DNA of 64,000 bases from Nocardia abscessus. Its GTDB lineage: Bacteria; Actinomycetota; Actinomycetes; Mycobacteriales; Mycobacteriaceae. How positions within the stretch are numbered: position 1 is the first letter of the stretch; each line of letters begins with the position of its first letter. Shown piece after piece: positions 8,502 to 17,209 of the stretch. Below the pieces are notes generated by a model. The model was not told the DNA's origin and made no database searches. It saw nothing but the letters and a program-made list of their open reading frames with translations. The stretch lies in contig NZ_JADLQO010000016.1 of assembly GCF_015477775.1 (NCBI RefSeq), positions 164,448 through 228,447 on the forward strand. The letters are read 5' to 3'. A program made the position numbers and the translations under genes.

Positions 8502-9371
8502 GTGCCAGAGCTACCGGAAGTGGAGGCGTTGGCGCAGTTCCTGCGGGAGCATGCGGTCGGCGCCGTGGTCGGCCGTGTCGACGTGGCCGCGCTGAGCGCC
8601 GTCAAGACCTTCGAGCCTGCCGTCACCGCGCTGTCCGGCCGAGACGTCACCGGTGCGGGGCGCTGGGGGAAATTCCTCGGGATGGAATGCGACGGGCTGT
8701 GGCTCGTCACGCATCTGTCGCGCGGCGGATGGCTGCGCTGGATCGATGAACCGAGCCCGACGCCGCCCAAGCCGGGCGGCAAGAGCCCGCTGGCGTTGCG
8801 GGTGCATTTCTTCACGCCCGAAGGGGCGACGCCCGCGTTCGACCTGACCGAGGCGGGCACCAAGAAGCGGCTGGCGGTGTACGTCGTGGAGGATCCGAAG
8901 GCGGTGCCCGGCATCGCCCGGCTCGGTCCCGACGCGCTGGAAGTGACGGAGGCGCAGTTCGCCGACATCCTGGGCGGCACTTCGCAACGGATCAAAACCG
9001 CGCTCGTCGACCAGACGCTGCTGGCAGGCGTCGGCAACGCGTACTCCGACGAGATCCTGCACACCGCGCGGATCTCGCCGTTCGCGAACACGAAGACCTT
9101 GCCCGCCGACAAGGTTGCCGAGCTCTACACCGCCATGCGTGACGTGCTCACCGACGCGGTAGGCCGCTCGGTCGGCCAGGACGCCGCCCGCCTCAAGGGC
9201 GAGAAGCGCTCCGGCATGCGGGTGCACGCCCGGACCGGGCTGGCCTGCCCGGTCTGCGGCGACACCGTCCGCGAGGTCGCCTACGCCGAGCGGTCGTTCC
9301 AGTACTGCCCCACCTGTCAGACCGGCGGCAAGATCCTCGCGGACCGGCGGATGTCGCGGTTGCTGAAGTAG
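8502..9371 (+). CDS. Fpg/Nei family DNA glycosylase
   Basis: A 289-residue bifunctional base-excision-repair glycosylase/AP lyase. After the initiator the protein begins PELPEVEAL, giving the catalytic Pro and Glu. The helix-two-turn-helix segment (TALVDQTLLAGVGNAYSDEIL) binds DNA. A C-terminal zinc finger has two CxxC pairs (CPVC and CPTC). The GTG at 8502 is fixed by the requirement for an N-terminal Pro after Met removal. It is convergent with the carboxylesterase gene. Whether the preferred substrate is 8-oxoguanine or oxidised pyrimidines cannot be decided from sequence alone. Confidence 0.93.
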   Translation: MPELPEVEALAQFLREHAVGAVVGRVDVAALSAVKTFEPAVTALSGRDVTGAGRWGKFLGMECDGLWLVTHLSRGGWLRWIDEPSPTPPKPGGKSPLALRVHFFTPEGATPAFDLTEAGTKKRLAVYVVEDPKAVPGIARLGPDALEVTEAQFADILGGTSQRIKTALVDQTLLAGVGNAYSDEILHTARISPFANTKTLPADKVAELYTAMRDVLTDAVGRSVGQDAARLKGEKRSGMRVHARTGLACPVCGDTVREVAYAERSFQYCPTCQTGGKILADRRMSRLLK

Positions 9372-9380
9372 CCGCCCGGC

Positions 9381-10889
9381 TCAGGTCACCGTGGGTACCC
9401 GCACGCCTTGCCACGCGAGTCGCTTGGCCCGGTCCGGATCGTGTTCCACCCGGGTGGGGTAGTCGATGATCAGCGTGGACCTGCGGGCCTCGGTGTAGGC
9501 GGGCCAGGACGGCAGCGGGGCTCCGGTGCGCGCGAAAGCCAGCCAATTGTCCTGGAACTGGTCGGTGACCGCGCGCAGTCCGCGCCGTCCGCCCGCGGCG
9601 GTGACGGCCCGGCCGATCGGGGTGTCGCCGACGCCGAAGACCGCGATGAGATCGGTGGCGTGCGTGGCACCGAGCCCGGCCAGGTGCAGCGCGCGCGGGG
9701 CGTAGTCGTATCGGTAGGCGTAGGTCGGCGCGTGCCTGCTGTGGCCTTCCATGACGGTCAGCGAAGGACGCCAGAAGGTGTAGTCGCCGCCCGCCTGCAC
9801 CGCGGCCTTCGGCATGGGATACCCGGGATAGGCCGCGGCGATCCGGGATTCGGCCTCGGCGGAGCGGCCGAGCGCGGAGCGCAGCCGCTGCGGCGTGGTG
9901 GGCAGTTCGTCGGCGAACCTGGCGAAGAGCGTGCCTTCGTCCCGGTTCGTGCCGATGATCAGCGGAACCTTGTGGGCGGAGCCGTCGCTGATCGCGTCGA
10001 CGGGGGAGCGCGGCAGGAACTCGCCGTCCACGACCGGACAGGCGGGGAAGACGCCCGGCTGTTCCCGCAGCACCTGGGCGATGGTGCGGTCGACGGCGCG
10101 GCGGATGTCGTTGGGGGCCGCGGTGCGCAGCGCGGTGTGCGCGGTGTCCGGCGTGGCGCCCAGCGCGGCGACACAACGGCGCGCGAAGCCGCGCGCCTCC
10201 TCGGCGGTCATCGCCCAGTCGGCGGGCGGGCTCTGCGAAATCGCCCGATGGAACAGGCCCTCGGCCGCTGGGGTGGCCAGGAGACCGAGCACGGCGTGCG
10301 CACCCGCGGACTCGCCGAAGATCGTCACGTTGCCGGGGTCGCCGCCGAAGGCCGCGATGTTGGTCTGCACCCACTTCAGGGCGGCGAGTTGATCGCGCAA
10401 TCCGAGGTTCGCGTCGAACGGATGCTCGGCGGTGCCGAACTCACTGAAGTCGACATAGCCGAACGCGCCCAACCGGTAGTTCAGCGACACCACCACCACG
10501 TCACCGCGCACCGCCAGCCGCGCGCCGGAATACAGCCCGAGCGCCGAGGTCCCGATCAGGTAGCCGCCGCCGTGGATGAAGACCAGCACCGGTCGCGGGC
10601 CCGCCGCCGCGGTCGCGGGCGCGGTGACATTCAGTGTCAGAGCGTCCTCGCTGGTCGGCTGGTAGGCGCGCGGCCCGATCCGCGCCCCGGAGCGGTGCTG
10701 CATCGCCGCGGAGGTGAATTCCGTCGCCGCCCGCACGCCGGACCACGGTTCGACCGGCTGTGGAGCGCGAAATCGCAGGTCCCCGATCGGAGGAGCCGCG
10801 TAGGGAATGGACCGCCAGCGCAGTACGCGGCGGCCCCTGCGGCCGCGGACGATTCCGTCGGCGGTCGCGATATCCGTTGTTGCCACCAT
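9381..10889 (-). CDS. Type B carboxylesterase
   Basis: A 502-residue alpha/beta-hydrolase of the carboxylesterase/para-nitrobenzyl esterase family. The nucleophile Ser194 sits in FGESAGAHAV, the oxyanion-hole HGGGYLIG is at about 106-113, and EDALTLNV is the conserved SEDCLxLN-type motif. The acid is probably the Glu of GTNRDEG and the His that of HATDL. No signal peptide is visible. The ATG at 10889 (or TTG 10895) follows the oxidoreductase stop by 13 bp, making this the last gene of the mocR-DUF2630-oxidoreductase-esterase run. The natural substrate is unknown. Confidence 0.9.
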   Translation of the reverse strand: MVATTDIATADGIVRGRRGRRVLRWRSIPYAAPPIGDLRFRAPQPVEPWSGVRAATEFTSAAMQHRSGARIGPRAYQPTSEDALTLNVTAPATAAAGPRPVLVFIHGGGYLIGTSALGLYSGARLAVRGDVVVVSLNYRLGAFGYVDFSEFGTAEHPFDANLGLRDQLAALKWVQTNIAAFGGDPGNVTIFGESAGAHAVLGLLATPAAEGLFHRAISQSPPADWAMTAEEARGFARRCVAALGATPDTAHTALRTAAPNDIRRAVDRTIAQVLREQPGVFPACPVVDGEFLPRSPVDAISDGSAHKVPLIIGTNRDEGTLFARFADELPTTPQRLRSALGRSAEAESRIAAAYPGYPMPKAAVQAGGDYTFWRPSLTVMEGHSRHAPTYAYRYDYAPRALHLAGLGATHATDLIAVFGVGDTPIGRAVTAAGGRRGLRAVTDQFQDNWLAFARTGAPLPSWPAYTEARRSTLIIDYPTRVEHDPDRAKRLAWQGVRVPTVT

Positions 10890-10902
10890 TTTCAAATGGT
10901 AG

Positions 10903-12339
10903 CTATGAGCGGCGCGCCTCCAACAGTCGCAGCCAGAACTCGCTGACCGCAGGGAAGGCTGGCACCGCGTGCCAGAGCGTGGCCAGTGGCACCCCGCCGA
11001 CCACCGCGATCGTCGCCGCGTGCAATTGCTCGCCCACCTCGGGGCCGACGAAGGTCGCGCCCAGCAGCGTGTCGGTCGCGCTGTCGATCACCAGCTTCGC
11101 GCGGCCTGCGTAGTCGTCGCGGGACAGCGACGACCCGGCCACGGCGATGTCGAGTTCGACGGTCTCGACCGGATGGCCGGCGTCCCTGGCCGCGGCTTCG
11201 GTCAGACCGACGGAGGCGACCTCGGGTGCGGTGAACACCACCTGCGGCACTTTGCCGTGGTCGGAACTCGCGACGAACCGCGGGTCGTCCAGCGGCCTGC
11301 CCTCGGCCCGCGCCGCGATCACGTCGCCGCAAACCCGGCCCTGGTACTTGCCCATATGCGTGAGCGCGGCGCGGTGGTTGAGGTCGCCGACCACATACAG
11401 CCACTCGCCCTCGACGTCGCGCGCGGTGAGGTGGTCGTCCACCGCGACATACCCGTCCGACAGCCCGACCGTGTCCAGGCCGAGGCCCGCCACGGCGGGC
11501 GCGCGTCCGGCCGCCACCACGAGCTCGTCCACCTCGAGAGCCGACTCGCCTTCGGGACCGCGCAGCCGGATCATGACCGGACCGCCGTGGATCCGGCCTT
11601 CACCGGTGTCCTTCGTGGCCGGGCGCTCGACGGCGGCGGGCGCGGTACCGAAGCGCACCCGCACGCCGGCGTCGGTCAGCGCCGCCGCCACCCGATCGCG
11701 CGCGAACGGTTCGGCCGCGGCCAGCAGCGCCGAGCCGCGCACCAGCAGGGTGACCTCGGCCCCGAGCGAGGCCAGCCAGGTCGCCGCCTCGGCGGCCACC
11801 ACGCCGCCGCCGACCACGGCGACCCGGCGCGGTACCTCGTGCAGATTGGTGACATCGCGCGACGTCCACGGCAGCGCGGAACGCAGGCCCGGTACGTCGG
11901 GGATGTTCGCGGTGGTGCCGGTGGCCAGCACGACCGCATGCCCGGCGCGCAGCTGCCGCCCGTCGACCTCCACCGAGCGCGCACCGGTCAGGCGGCCGGT
12001 GCCGCGCACGACGTCGATGCCACTGCCGCGGGCCCAGTCGACCTGCGCGGAATCGTCGTGTTCGTGCACGAAGGCGTCGCGGCGCCGCAGCACCGCCTCG
12101 ATGTCGAGGCCGGTGGCCGAAACACCCGGCATCGCCCGCGCGGCCGCAAGGACATGGCCCGGACGCAACAGCGCTTTGCTCGGAACGCAGGCCCAATAGG
12201 AGCATTCGCCGCCCACGAGTTCACGCTCCACGATGGCGGCCGTGCGGTCGCTGCCCGCGATGGCGTAGGCGGCGGCGTTCTCACCGGCGGGTCCGCCACC
12301 GATCACGATGACGTCGTAGTCGGTCGCTGTGCTCGACAT
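10903..12339 (-). CDS. FAD-dependent pyridine nucleotide-disulfide oxidoreductase (Lpd/mercuric reductase-like)
   Basis: A 478-residue two-dinucleotide-fold flavoenzyme. The FAD motif is VIGGGPAGENAA near the N-terminus. The redox-active disulfide is Cys46/Cys51 in GGECSYWACVPSK, and the NAD(P) motif is VVGGGVVAAEAA. The C-terminal dimerisation domain ends with HAVPAF followed by a Glu in place of the usual HP-E pair. There is no lipoyl dehydrogenase complex nearby, so it is not assigned to pyruvate or 2-oxoglutarate dehydrogenase. It starts 8 bp after the DUF2630 gene and is followed 13 bp later by the esterase. Confidence 0.88.
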   Translation of the reverse strand: MSSTATDYDVIVIGGGPAGENAAAYAIAGSDRTAAIVERELVGGECSYWACVPSKALLRPGHVLAAARAMPGVSATGLDIEAVLRRRDAFVHEHDDSAQVDWARGSGIDVVRGTGRLTGARSVEVDGRQLRAGHAVVLATGTTANIPDVPGLRSALPWTSRDVTNLHEVPRRVAVVGGGVVAAEAATWLASLGAEVTLLVRGSALLAAAEPFARDRVAAALTDAGVRVRFGTAPAAVERPATKDTGEGRIHGGPVMIRLRGPEGESALEVDELVVAAGRAPAVAGLGLDTVGLSDGYVAVDDHLTARDVEGEWLYVVGDLNHRAALTHMGKYQGRVCGDVIAARAEGRPLDDPRFVASSDHGKVPQVVFTAPEVASVGLTEAAARDAGHPVETVELDIAVAGSSLSRDDYAGRAKLVIDSATDTLLGATFVGPEVGEQLHAATIAVVGGVPLATLWHAVPAFPAVSEFWLRLLEARRS

Positions 12340-12347
12340 CGCCGCGC

Positions 12348-12593
12348 CTACTGCAGGTAGCCTTCGACCTGCGAGACCGAATTCGCCTGTACCCCGTCCG
12401 GGGATTCGCCCAGGTCGATCCGCGCCCGGCGATGGCGGAGCAGGTCCCAGGCCTGATCCAGCATCACTTCGAGTTCGGCCAGCCGCTGGCGTTCGGTCTT
12501 CGGGTCCAACTCGCCGTGGGTGGCCTGCGAGCGCAGCTGATGTTCCTGGTCGACCAGTTCCTTGATGCGGGCCAAGATGTCCTGTTCGCTCAT
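12348..12593 (-). CDS. DUF2630 family small protein
   Basis: An 81-residue, highly charged, helical protein (SEQDILARIKELVDQEHQ, then LAELEVMLDQAWDLLRHRRARID). This matches the actinobacterial DUF2630 family, which has no known function. It probably forms a helical hairpin. An ATG nine bases upstream (12602) is an alternative start. It sits between the MocR regulator (10 bp upstream) and the oxidoreductase (8 bp downstream), so it is cotranscribed with them. Confidence 0.8.
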   Translation of the reverse strand: MSEQDILARIKELVDQEHQLRSQATHGELDPKTERQRLAELEVMLDQAWDLLRHRRARIDLGESPDGVQANSVSQVEGYLQ

Positions 12594-12603
12594 GCGGACC
12601 ATG

Positions 12604-13974
12604 CTACGGCCGGGCGAGGCACTCGGCGGCCAAAGGAACGGCCGCGGTGAGCTCCGGCCACGACAGGGCCGTGTAGCCGAGCGCGACGCCGAAGTGCGCG
12701 CGGCGCGATCCGAGGTGATACCTGGCCAAACCGTCGAGCGCGACACCGCGCGTCTGCCCCGCGGCGACCACGCGCCGCTCGGCCTCGGCCGACTCCACCG
12801 GCACGACGACATGCGAACCCGCGTCGTCGCCGAGCACGCCGAGCCCGCGGCGGCGCAATTCGGTCACCACCAGCATCCGGCGCGGTGGCAGCGCGCGGCG
12901 CAGCCTGCGAAGGTGCCTGGCCAGGTCACCGTGTGCGGCCAAGGCGAGCAGCACCCGCTGGCCCGCCGGGCTCGGGCCGGTGCCGGTGCGCTCCCGGTGG
13001 GCCAGCACCGCCTCGGCGACGGCCGGAGCGGCCAGCAGCCAGCCGACCCCGAGGGCGGGGGAGAGGATCTTGCTCGTCGTGCCCAAGTGAACGACGACAT
13101 CGGGAGCCATGGTGACGAGCAACGGCAGCGGGGCGGTGTCGTAGCGCAATTCCCCGTCGTAGTCGTCTTCGATGACAAAGATCCCGGATCGCCGCGCATG
13201 CTCGACCAGCTCGACCCGCCGCGCCGCGGGCATGCGCGCGCCGAGCGGGAACTGATGCGCAGGCGTGCAGTACACCGCTTCGATCCGGGGCGGCAGCAGA
13301 TCGACGCGCAGGCCCTTCTCGTCCACCGGGACGGGAAGGACGTCGACTCCTGCCGCCGCGAAGGCGCCCGCGGCGCGCTGGTAGCCCGGGTCCTCCATGG
13401 CCACGGCAGCGCCCGGGCGCAGCAGCGCCGCAGCCAATTCGCCTACGGCGGAACTGGTTCCGGCGGTGGCGAGCAGCAGTGTGTCGCTGCCCGCCCCGAT
13501 CCCGCGGTGGCGCAGCAGATGCTCGGTGACCGCCGTCCGGAATTCCGGCTCGCCCGCGCGGTCCTTGCGCACGAGCGGCGGATGATCCGCGGCGGCACGC
13601 CAGGCGCGACGCCACGCGGCCGGGTCGATGGCATCGATGCAGGGAGCTCCCGGGGACAGGTCGAACAGCCGCGGCGCGGGGGCGGTGTCGTGGCGGGCAT
13701 CGGCGCGGGCGGGCGCCGCGGCAGGCGCGGTCGTCAGATAGGTGCCGGAGCCGCGTCTGCCGGTGATCCAGCCTTCCGCGTGCAGTTGGTCGTAGGCGGC
13801 GGCGACCACGGTGCGGCTCACGCCGAGCCGCTCGGCCAGCGCGCGGGTGGACGGCAGGCGGTCGCCGCTGCGCAGCGGTCCGGTGGTCGCGGCACGGCGC
13901 ACTTGGTCGGCGATCTGCACCGACAGCGGTTGCGTCAGCTCACGATCGAGGGCGAGGGGAAGGTCCTCCAGCAC
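12604..13974 (-). CDS. MocR/PdxR-type regulator (GntR HTH fused to aminotransferase fold)
   Basis: A 456-residue protein. Residues about 10-80 form a GntR-type winged helix (LPSTRALAERLGVSRTVV and GSGTYL). The rest is a fold-type I PLP-binding domain, with the PLP lysine in TTSKILSPALGVGW and the aspartate region in VIEDDYDGELRY. The start at GTG 13974 is preceded by GAGGAGAAACC, a strong ribosome site, so the longer reading to 14019 is not needed. It is divergent from a PNPOx-fold gene and leads an operon with DUF2630, an oxidoreductase and an esterase. MocR proteins often sense PLP or an amino compound and control the divergent gene. Confidence 0.92.
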   Translation of the reverse strand: MLEDLPLALDRELTQPLSVQIADQVRRAATTGPLRSGDRLPSTRALAERLGVSRTVVAAAYDQLHAEGWITGRRGSGTYLTTAPAAAPARADARHDTAPAPRLFDLSPGAPCIDAIDPAAWRRAWRAAADHPPLVRKDRAGEPEFRTAVTEHLLRHRGIGAGSDTLLLATAGTSSAVGELAAALLRPGAAVAMEDPGYQRAAGAFAAAGVDVLPVPVDEKGLRVDLLPPRIEAVYCTPAHQFPLGARMPAARRVELVEHARRSGIFVIEDDYDGELRYDTAPLPLLVTMAPDVVVHLGTTSKILSPALGVGWLLAAPAVAEAVLAHRERTGTGPSPAGQRVLLALAAHGDLARHLRRLRRALPPRRMLVVTELRRRGLGVLGDDAGSHVVVPVESAEAERRVVAAGQTRGVALDGLARYHLGSRRAHFGVALGYTALSWPELTAAVPLAAECLARP

Positions 13975-14013
13975 GGTTTCTCCTCGAAGTGGACCGCCGA
14001 AATTTGCTTGAAT

Positions 14014-14032
14014 TGGCACTTTGATAATGCCA
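14014..14032. promoter_or_regulatory. Inverted repeat in the MocR / PNPOx intergenic region
   Basis: TGGCA and TGCCA separated by nine bases (CTTTGATAA), with weaker flanking symmetry (AATTGGCA against GAATGGCA). It overlaps a GATAAT that could serve as the -10 element of the plus-strand gene starting at 14055. It is a candidate operator for the MocR regulator. Confidence 0.4.
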
Positions 14033-14054
14033 TTCGCGGCCCGATGCTGGGTCC

Positions 14055-14729
14055 ATGACCGAGACAGTCAGCCCACGGACTCCACTCTCGCCGACATCGC
14101 GCAGCACGCCGACCAGGTTGACCGACCGCGCCAGGACCGATCGCGCCGACCTGGACGCGGTACTCGACGCCGGGCTGATCTGCCACCTCGGTGTGCTGCT
14201 CGGCGGCACGCCGGTCGTGCTGCCCACCGCATACGGCCGCGACGGTGACACGCTCTACCTGCACGGTTCCACCGGCGCGGGAAACATGCGCGCGGCACTC
14301 GCCGCCGACATCTCGGTAGCGGTGACTCTGGTGGACGGCGTGGTCTACGCGCGTTCGGCCATGCACTTCTCGATGAACTACCGCTCGGCGGTCGTGCTCG
14401 GGCGCGCTCGCGAGGTGACCGACCACGAAGAACGCGTGCACGGACTGCGCGTGATCGTCGAGCACGCCGCACCCGGCTCGTGGTCGCGGGTGCGGCCGCC
14501 CAGCAAGAAGGAGCTCGCCGCGACCGAAGTGCTCGCCCTGGATCTCACCGAGGCATCGGTGAAGATCCGCGAAGGCGGCCCCAGGGACGACGAGGCCGAC
14601 ATCGAGGCGGGCGGCGTCTGGGCGGGCGTCCTTCCCCTGCGCCAGGTATGGGACTCCGCCATCGACTCCCCGGACCTCGCGCCTGGCATCCGCGTCCCCG
14701 CCGACGTGCTCCAGCGCGCCGACTCCTGA
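14055..14729 (+). CDS. PNPOx-fold flavin-nucleotide-binding (NimA-like) protein
   Basis: A 224-residue split-barrel protein. The core region (residues about 30-140, with GLICHLGVL, PTAYGRDGDTLYLHGST, and SMNYRSAVVLGRAREV) matches the flavin/F420-binding pyridoxamine 5'-phosphate oxidase superfamily, closest to the NimA-like group. The first 25 residues are a Thr/Ser/Arg-rich extension. It is transcribed away from the MocR gene across an 80-bp gap containing a TGGCA-N9-TGCCA palindrome. That arrangement is common for MocR targets and suggests vitamin B6-linked regulation. Confidence 0.82.
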   Translation: MTETVSPRTPLSPTSRSTPTRLTDRARTDRADLDAVLDAGLICHLGVLLGGTPVVLPTAYGRDGDTLYLHGSTGAGNMRAALAADISVAVTLVDGVVYARSAMHFSMNYRSAVVLGRAREVTDHEERVHGLRVIVEHAAPGSWSRVRPPSKKELAATEVLALDLTEASVKIREGGPRDDEADIEAGGVWAGVLPLRQVWDSAIDSPDLAPGIRVPADVLQRADS

Positions 14730-14739
14730 GCACCTCTCA

Positions 14740-14817
14740 CGTACTTCGCACCGTCCGGCTCGATCCTCCGTACCGGCCAGAGCGGGCGCGGGAGGCCGAG
14801 CGGCGGTGCGAAGTACG
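14740..14817. repeat. Long inverted repeat between convergent genes
   Basis: A perfect 14-bp inverted repeat, CGTACTTCGCACCG (14740-14753) against CGGTGCGAAGTACG (14804-14817). Inner complementary pieces (CTCG/CGAG and CCTCC/GGAGG) would extend the stem. It lies between the convergent PNPOx and porin genes, so it may act as a bidirectional terminator, but it is longer than the others in this window and lacks a T-run. Confidence 0.6.
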
Positions 14818-14913
14818 AATCGGCGGTCGTAGACGAGCGCGGAATCACACCGCGCCCGGTTCCGAAGTTTCGAAATGCGTTGTGCTGAATCTCCTGTGCT
14901 GTGCGGCGCGGGT

Positions 14914-15648
14914 TCAGAAGACGAATTGGGGACCGTAGCCCGTCGTTTGCGCAATACCGTTGCGGGCCTCGGCGCGGACGGTGATGAATGGCATCGCGGA
15001 GGCGGGGGAAAGGCATCCGTTGACGTTCAGCGGGGTATTGCTGTGCGCGAAGGTGAAGGGGAACGTCGACTCCTCGTCGAGGTCCGCCTCGGCGATCACC
15101 GCCGCGGTCACGCTGCCGGGCGCCAGATTCACGGTGATCTCACCGCCGAGTTCGCCGTTGACGCCGAAGGTGGTGTCCGCGCCGAGGGCGATGACGGGAG
15201 CGACGATCACCGGCAACTCCTCGAGCATTCCGTGTTCGTTGAATCCGCCGAAATCGATTCCACCCAATTCGATGACGATGCCGGGCGTGAATTCGACACC
15301 GGCGCCGACGGCCCCGGCGATGGACACCGAGATGCCGTCGGAAATGTCCACCGCACAGCCGATCAGATATCCGGCGACGATCTGTCCGCCACGCATCGCC
15401 GCGGCGCCGTCGGAAACGACCGAAAAGTCTCCGGATACCTTGACCGCGTGCGCGAACGGAACTCCCAACGCGACGTCACCGCCGGGTACGACGTTGTTGT
15501 AGTCCACCGACGCGATCAGATGTAGCCCGCGGGTGCCGACCTCCCCCGGCTCGGCCCCCGCCACGGTATCGGACACGGCGAAAGAGCCGGTAGCGGCGAC
15601 GATTACCGCGATGATCGCGGCGAGAGTACGCGAATGCTTGCGGTTCAT
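14914..15648 (-). CDS. MspA family porin-like protein
   Basis: A 244-residue secreted protein with a signal peptide (basic NRKHSR, hydrophobic core, cleavage near VAGAEP). The mature part matches MspA: FAHAVKVSGDFSVVSDGAAAMRGGQIVAGYLIGCAVDI, a beta-rich middle and the C-terminal cysteine region NGCLSPASAMPFITVRA. MspA forms octameric water-filled channels in the mycolate outer membrane. Of two adjacent ATGs, 15648 has the better distance from GGAG. It stands alone, unlike the tandem pair at the right end of the window. Confidence 0.85.
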   Translation of the reverse strand: MNRKHSRTLAAIIAVIVAATGSFAVSDTVAGAEPGEVGTRGLHLIASVDYNNVVPGGDVALGVPFAHAVKVSGDFSVVSDGAAAMRGGQIVAGYLIGCAVDISDGISVSIAGAVGAGVEFTPGIVIELGGIDFGGFNEHGMLEELPVIVAPVIALGADTTFGVNGELGGEITVNLAPGSVTAAVIAEADLDEESTFPFTFAHSNTPLNVNGCLSPASAMPFITVRAEARNGIAQTTGYGPQFVF

Positions 15649-15651
15649 CAT

Positions 15652-15962
15652 GCTCCAGTCGAGTATCGATCGAATCGGAACTTCGTACGCGAACGGACTC
15701 GCACGGCAAATGGGTCGTCGCGGACTCCATTCGGCGTGCGCGGCAGTGAGACTCTATCCGGCGGCGCGGCTCGCGGCGGTGAGGCGCCGACACGGCGAGT
15801 CGGCCGGCGCGACCGGTGGACGGTCGTCGTCGGCATCGCGCCGACCACCGGGATCGGCGAAGGAACAATTGGACTTAATACCAGATTGCCAAAAATTCGC
15901 CAGAAGTTCGCCGTTGTTTTGCGCGTCGCTGCACGATGGAGCGAGAGGCCCCGCGTGCGAAA
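15652..15962. other. Gene-free region upstream of porin
   Basis: About 310 bp between the porin start and the 3' end of the acyltransferase gene. Bases 15865-15920 are clearly AT-richer than the surroundings and could hold a promoter for the porin gene, but they lie more than 200 bp from its start. No ORF, repeat or RNA gene is visible. Confidence 0.5.
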
Positions 15963-17204
15963 TCACCACGCGAAGGCGCGCAAGCCCGCGGAGCCGACCG
16001 CGCGCGCCGCCAGTTCGCGCAACGCGTCGGCCGTCGCGATCCGCGCAGGGTCGAGGCCGACCAGGCTCAGTACGTAGTCGTCACCGATGCGGCACAGGTA
16101 GCCCGAGAGGCGGGTGCGGGGCAGTCGCGCGGCGCCGAGGCCCGGATGGATGGCGCGGGCGGCGACGCCGGTGCAGTGGTGCGGGCCGAGCGTGCGCAAC
16201 GACGCCGGGAGCGTTCCGATGTTGGAGCACAGGATGTCCCGCTCGCCCGCCCCCTTGGACAGCGCGTAGGCCAAGCGGTCCGGGATCACCTGCAGGAGCT
16301 GTTCGGGCATGCCGCTCGGCGCGGACATGCGCTGGTCGTAGGCGCAGCGGGCCAGCGTGCGAATCGTCGCGGGTGTGTCGGCGCGGGTGATCGCGATGCG
16401 GGTCATGGCGAGGTCGTTGTCGACGCGGGGTTCGTCGCGGGTGTCGACGGGCAGGCTCGCCTCGATCGTCTCGCGGGGAAATCCGCTGTCCCACAGTATG
16501 TTCGCGACGAGGTGGATGAACAGGCTGTTGGCCGTGCCGCCGTCTCGCGCGGCGACGCGGTCCCACTGCGCGGCCGGGCATTGCAGGATCGCGCTGTGCG
16601 TCGTCTTCCGGGCCCCGCGCGACTGCTCGTCGCGGATCGGTGCGGCGGGCTGTCGCGGTATCCCGTGCCGCAGTGCCGCCGCGGTCCCGCGTAGGACGAT
16701 CGACCACTGGCGCCTGGCATCGGACCAATCCGACTCTCGCGTAGCAAGTTTCGTTAGCGGCACCCGAGCGCCGCCCAGAGCGTCGTCTACCGCGAGCACC
16801 AGCGCCCGCCCGTCGGCCAGCGCGTGCGAGCAGGTGAGGGAGACGACCGATCCGCCGTCGTCCAGCGCTGCGGTCGAAAGCCGCCATCCGGGACCGTATT
16901 CCGGATCGAGCCCGGCGCCTTGCGCGTCTGCCCAGTCGAGCAGCTCCGCGACCGGGAGCACGCCATCGGCGTGGTCGATCGGATAGGCGCGGACGTTCGG
17001 TCGCCAGGCCCGGCGAGCGCCCGGCACCCGCGCTGGAACCACTCTGCGGCCCAGCGGTCCCGAGCGCAGCGCTTCGTGCACCCGCGTCAGCAGCGCGGGG
17101 TCGACCCGGTCCGCCGTTCGCCACAGCCCCTGCAGTGCGATCGGGGTGCCCAGCCCGCGATGGGTGCGCAGAAAGATCTCGTCGACGACGCTCAGTCGGC
17201 CCAT
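15963..17204 (-). CDS. Condensation-domain-like acyltransferase (CoA-dependent acyltransferase superfamily)
   Basis: A 413-residue protein whose motif SHALADG (His127, Asp131, Gly132) fits the HxxxDG active site of the chloramphenicol acetyltransferase/condensation superfamily, which also includes PapA and wax ester synthases. The N-terminus LSVVDEIFLRTHRG resembles the start of WS/DGAT and PapA proteins. A second conserved region (LPVDTRDEPRVDNDLAMTRI) matches the solvent-channel segment. The ATG at 17204 is five bases after the enoyl-CoA hydratase stop, so the two are an operon. It may transfer an acyl chain to an alcohol or amine in lipid or natural-product synthesis. The substrates are unknown. 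Confidence 0.65.
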   Translation of the reverse strand: MGRLSVVDEIFLRTHRGLGTPIALQGLWRTADRVDPALLTRVHEALRSGPLGRRVVPARVPGARRAWRPNVRAYPIDHADGVLPVAELLDWADAQGAGLDPEYGPGWRLSTAALDDGGSVVSLTCSHALADGRALVLAVDDALGGARVPLTKLATRESDWSDARRQWSIVLRGTAAALRHGIPRQPAAPIRDEQSRGARKTTHSAILQCPAAQWDRVAARDGGTANSLFIHLVANILWDSGFPRETIEASLPVDTRDEPRVDNDLAMTRIAITRADTPATIRTLARCAYDQRMSAPSGMPEQLLQVIPDRLAYALSKGAGERDILCSNIGTLPASLRTLGPHHCTGVAARAIHPGLGAARLPRTRLSGYLCRIGDDYVLSLVGLDPARIATADALRELAARAVGSAGLRAFAW

Positions 17205-17209
17205 CGGGC

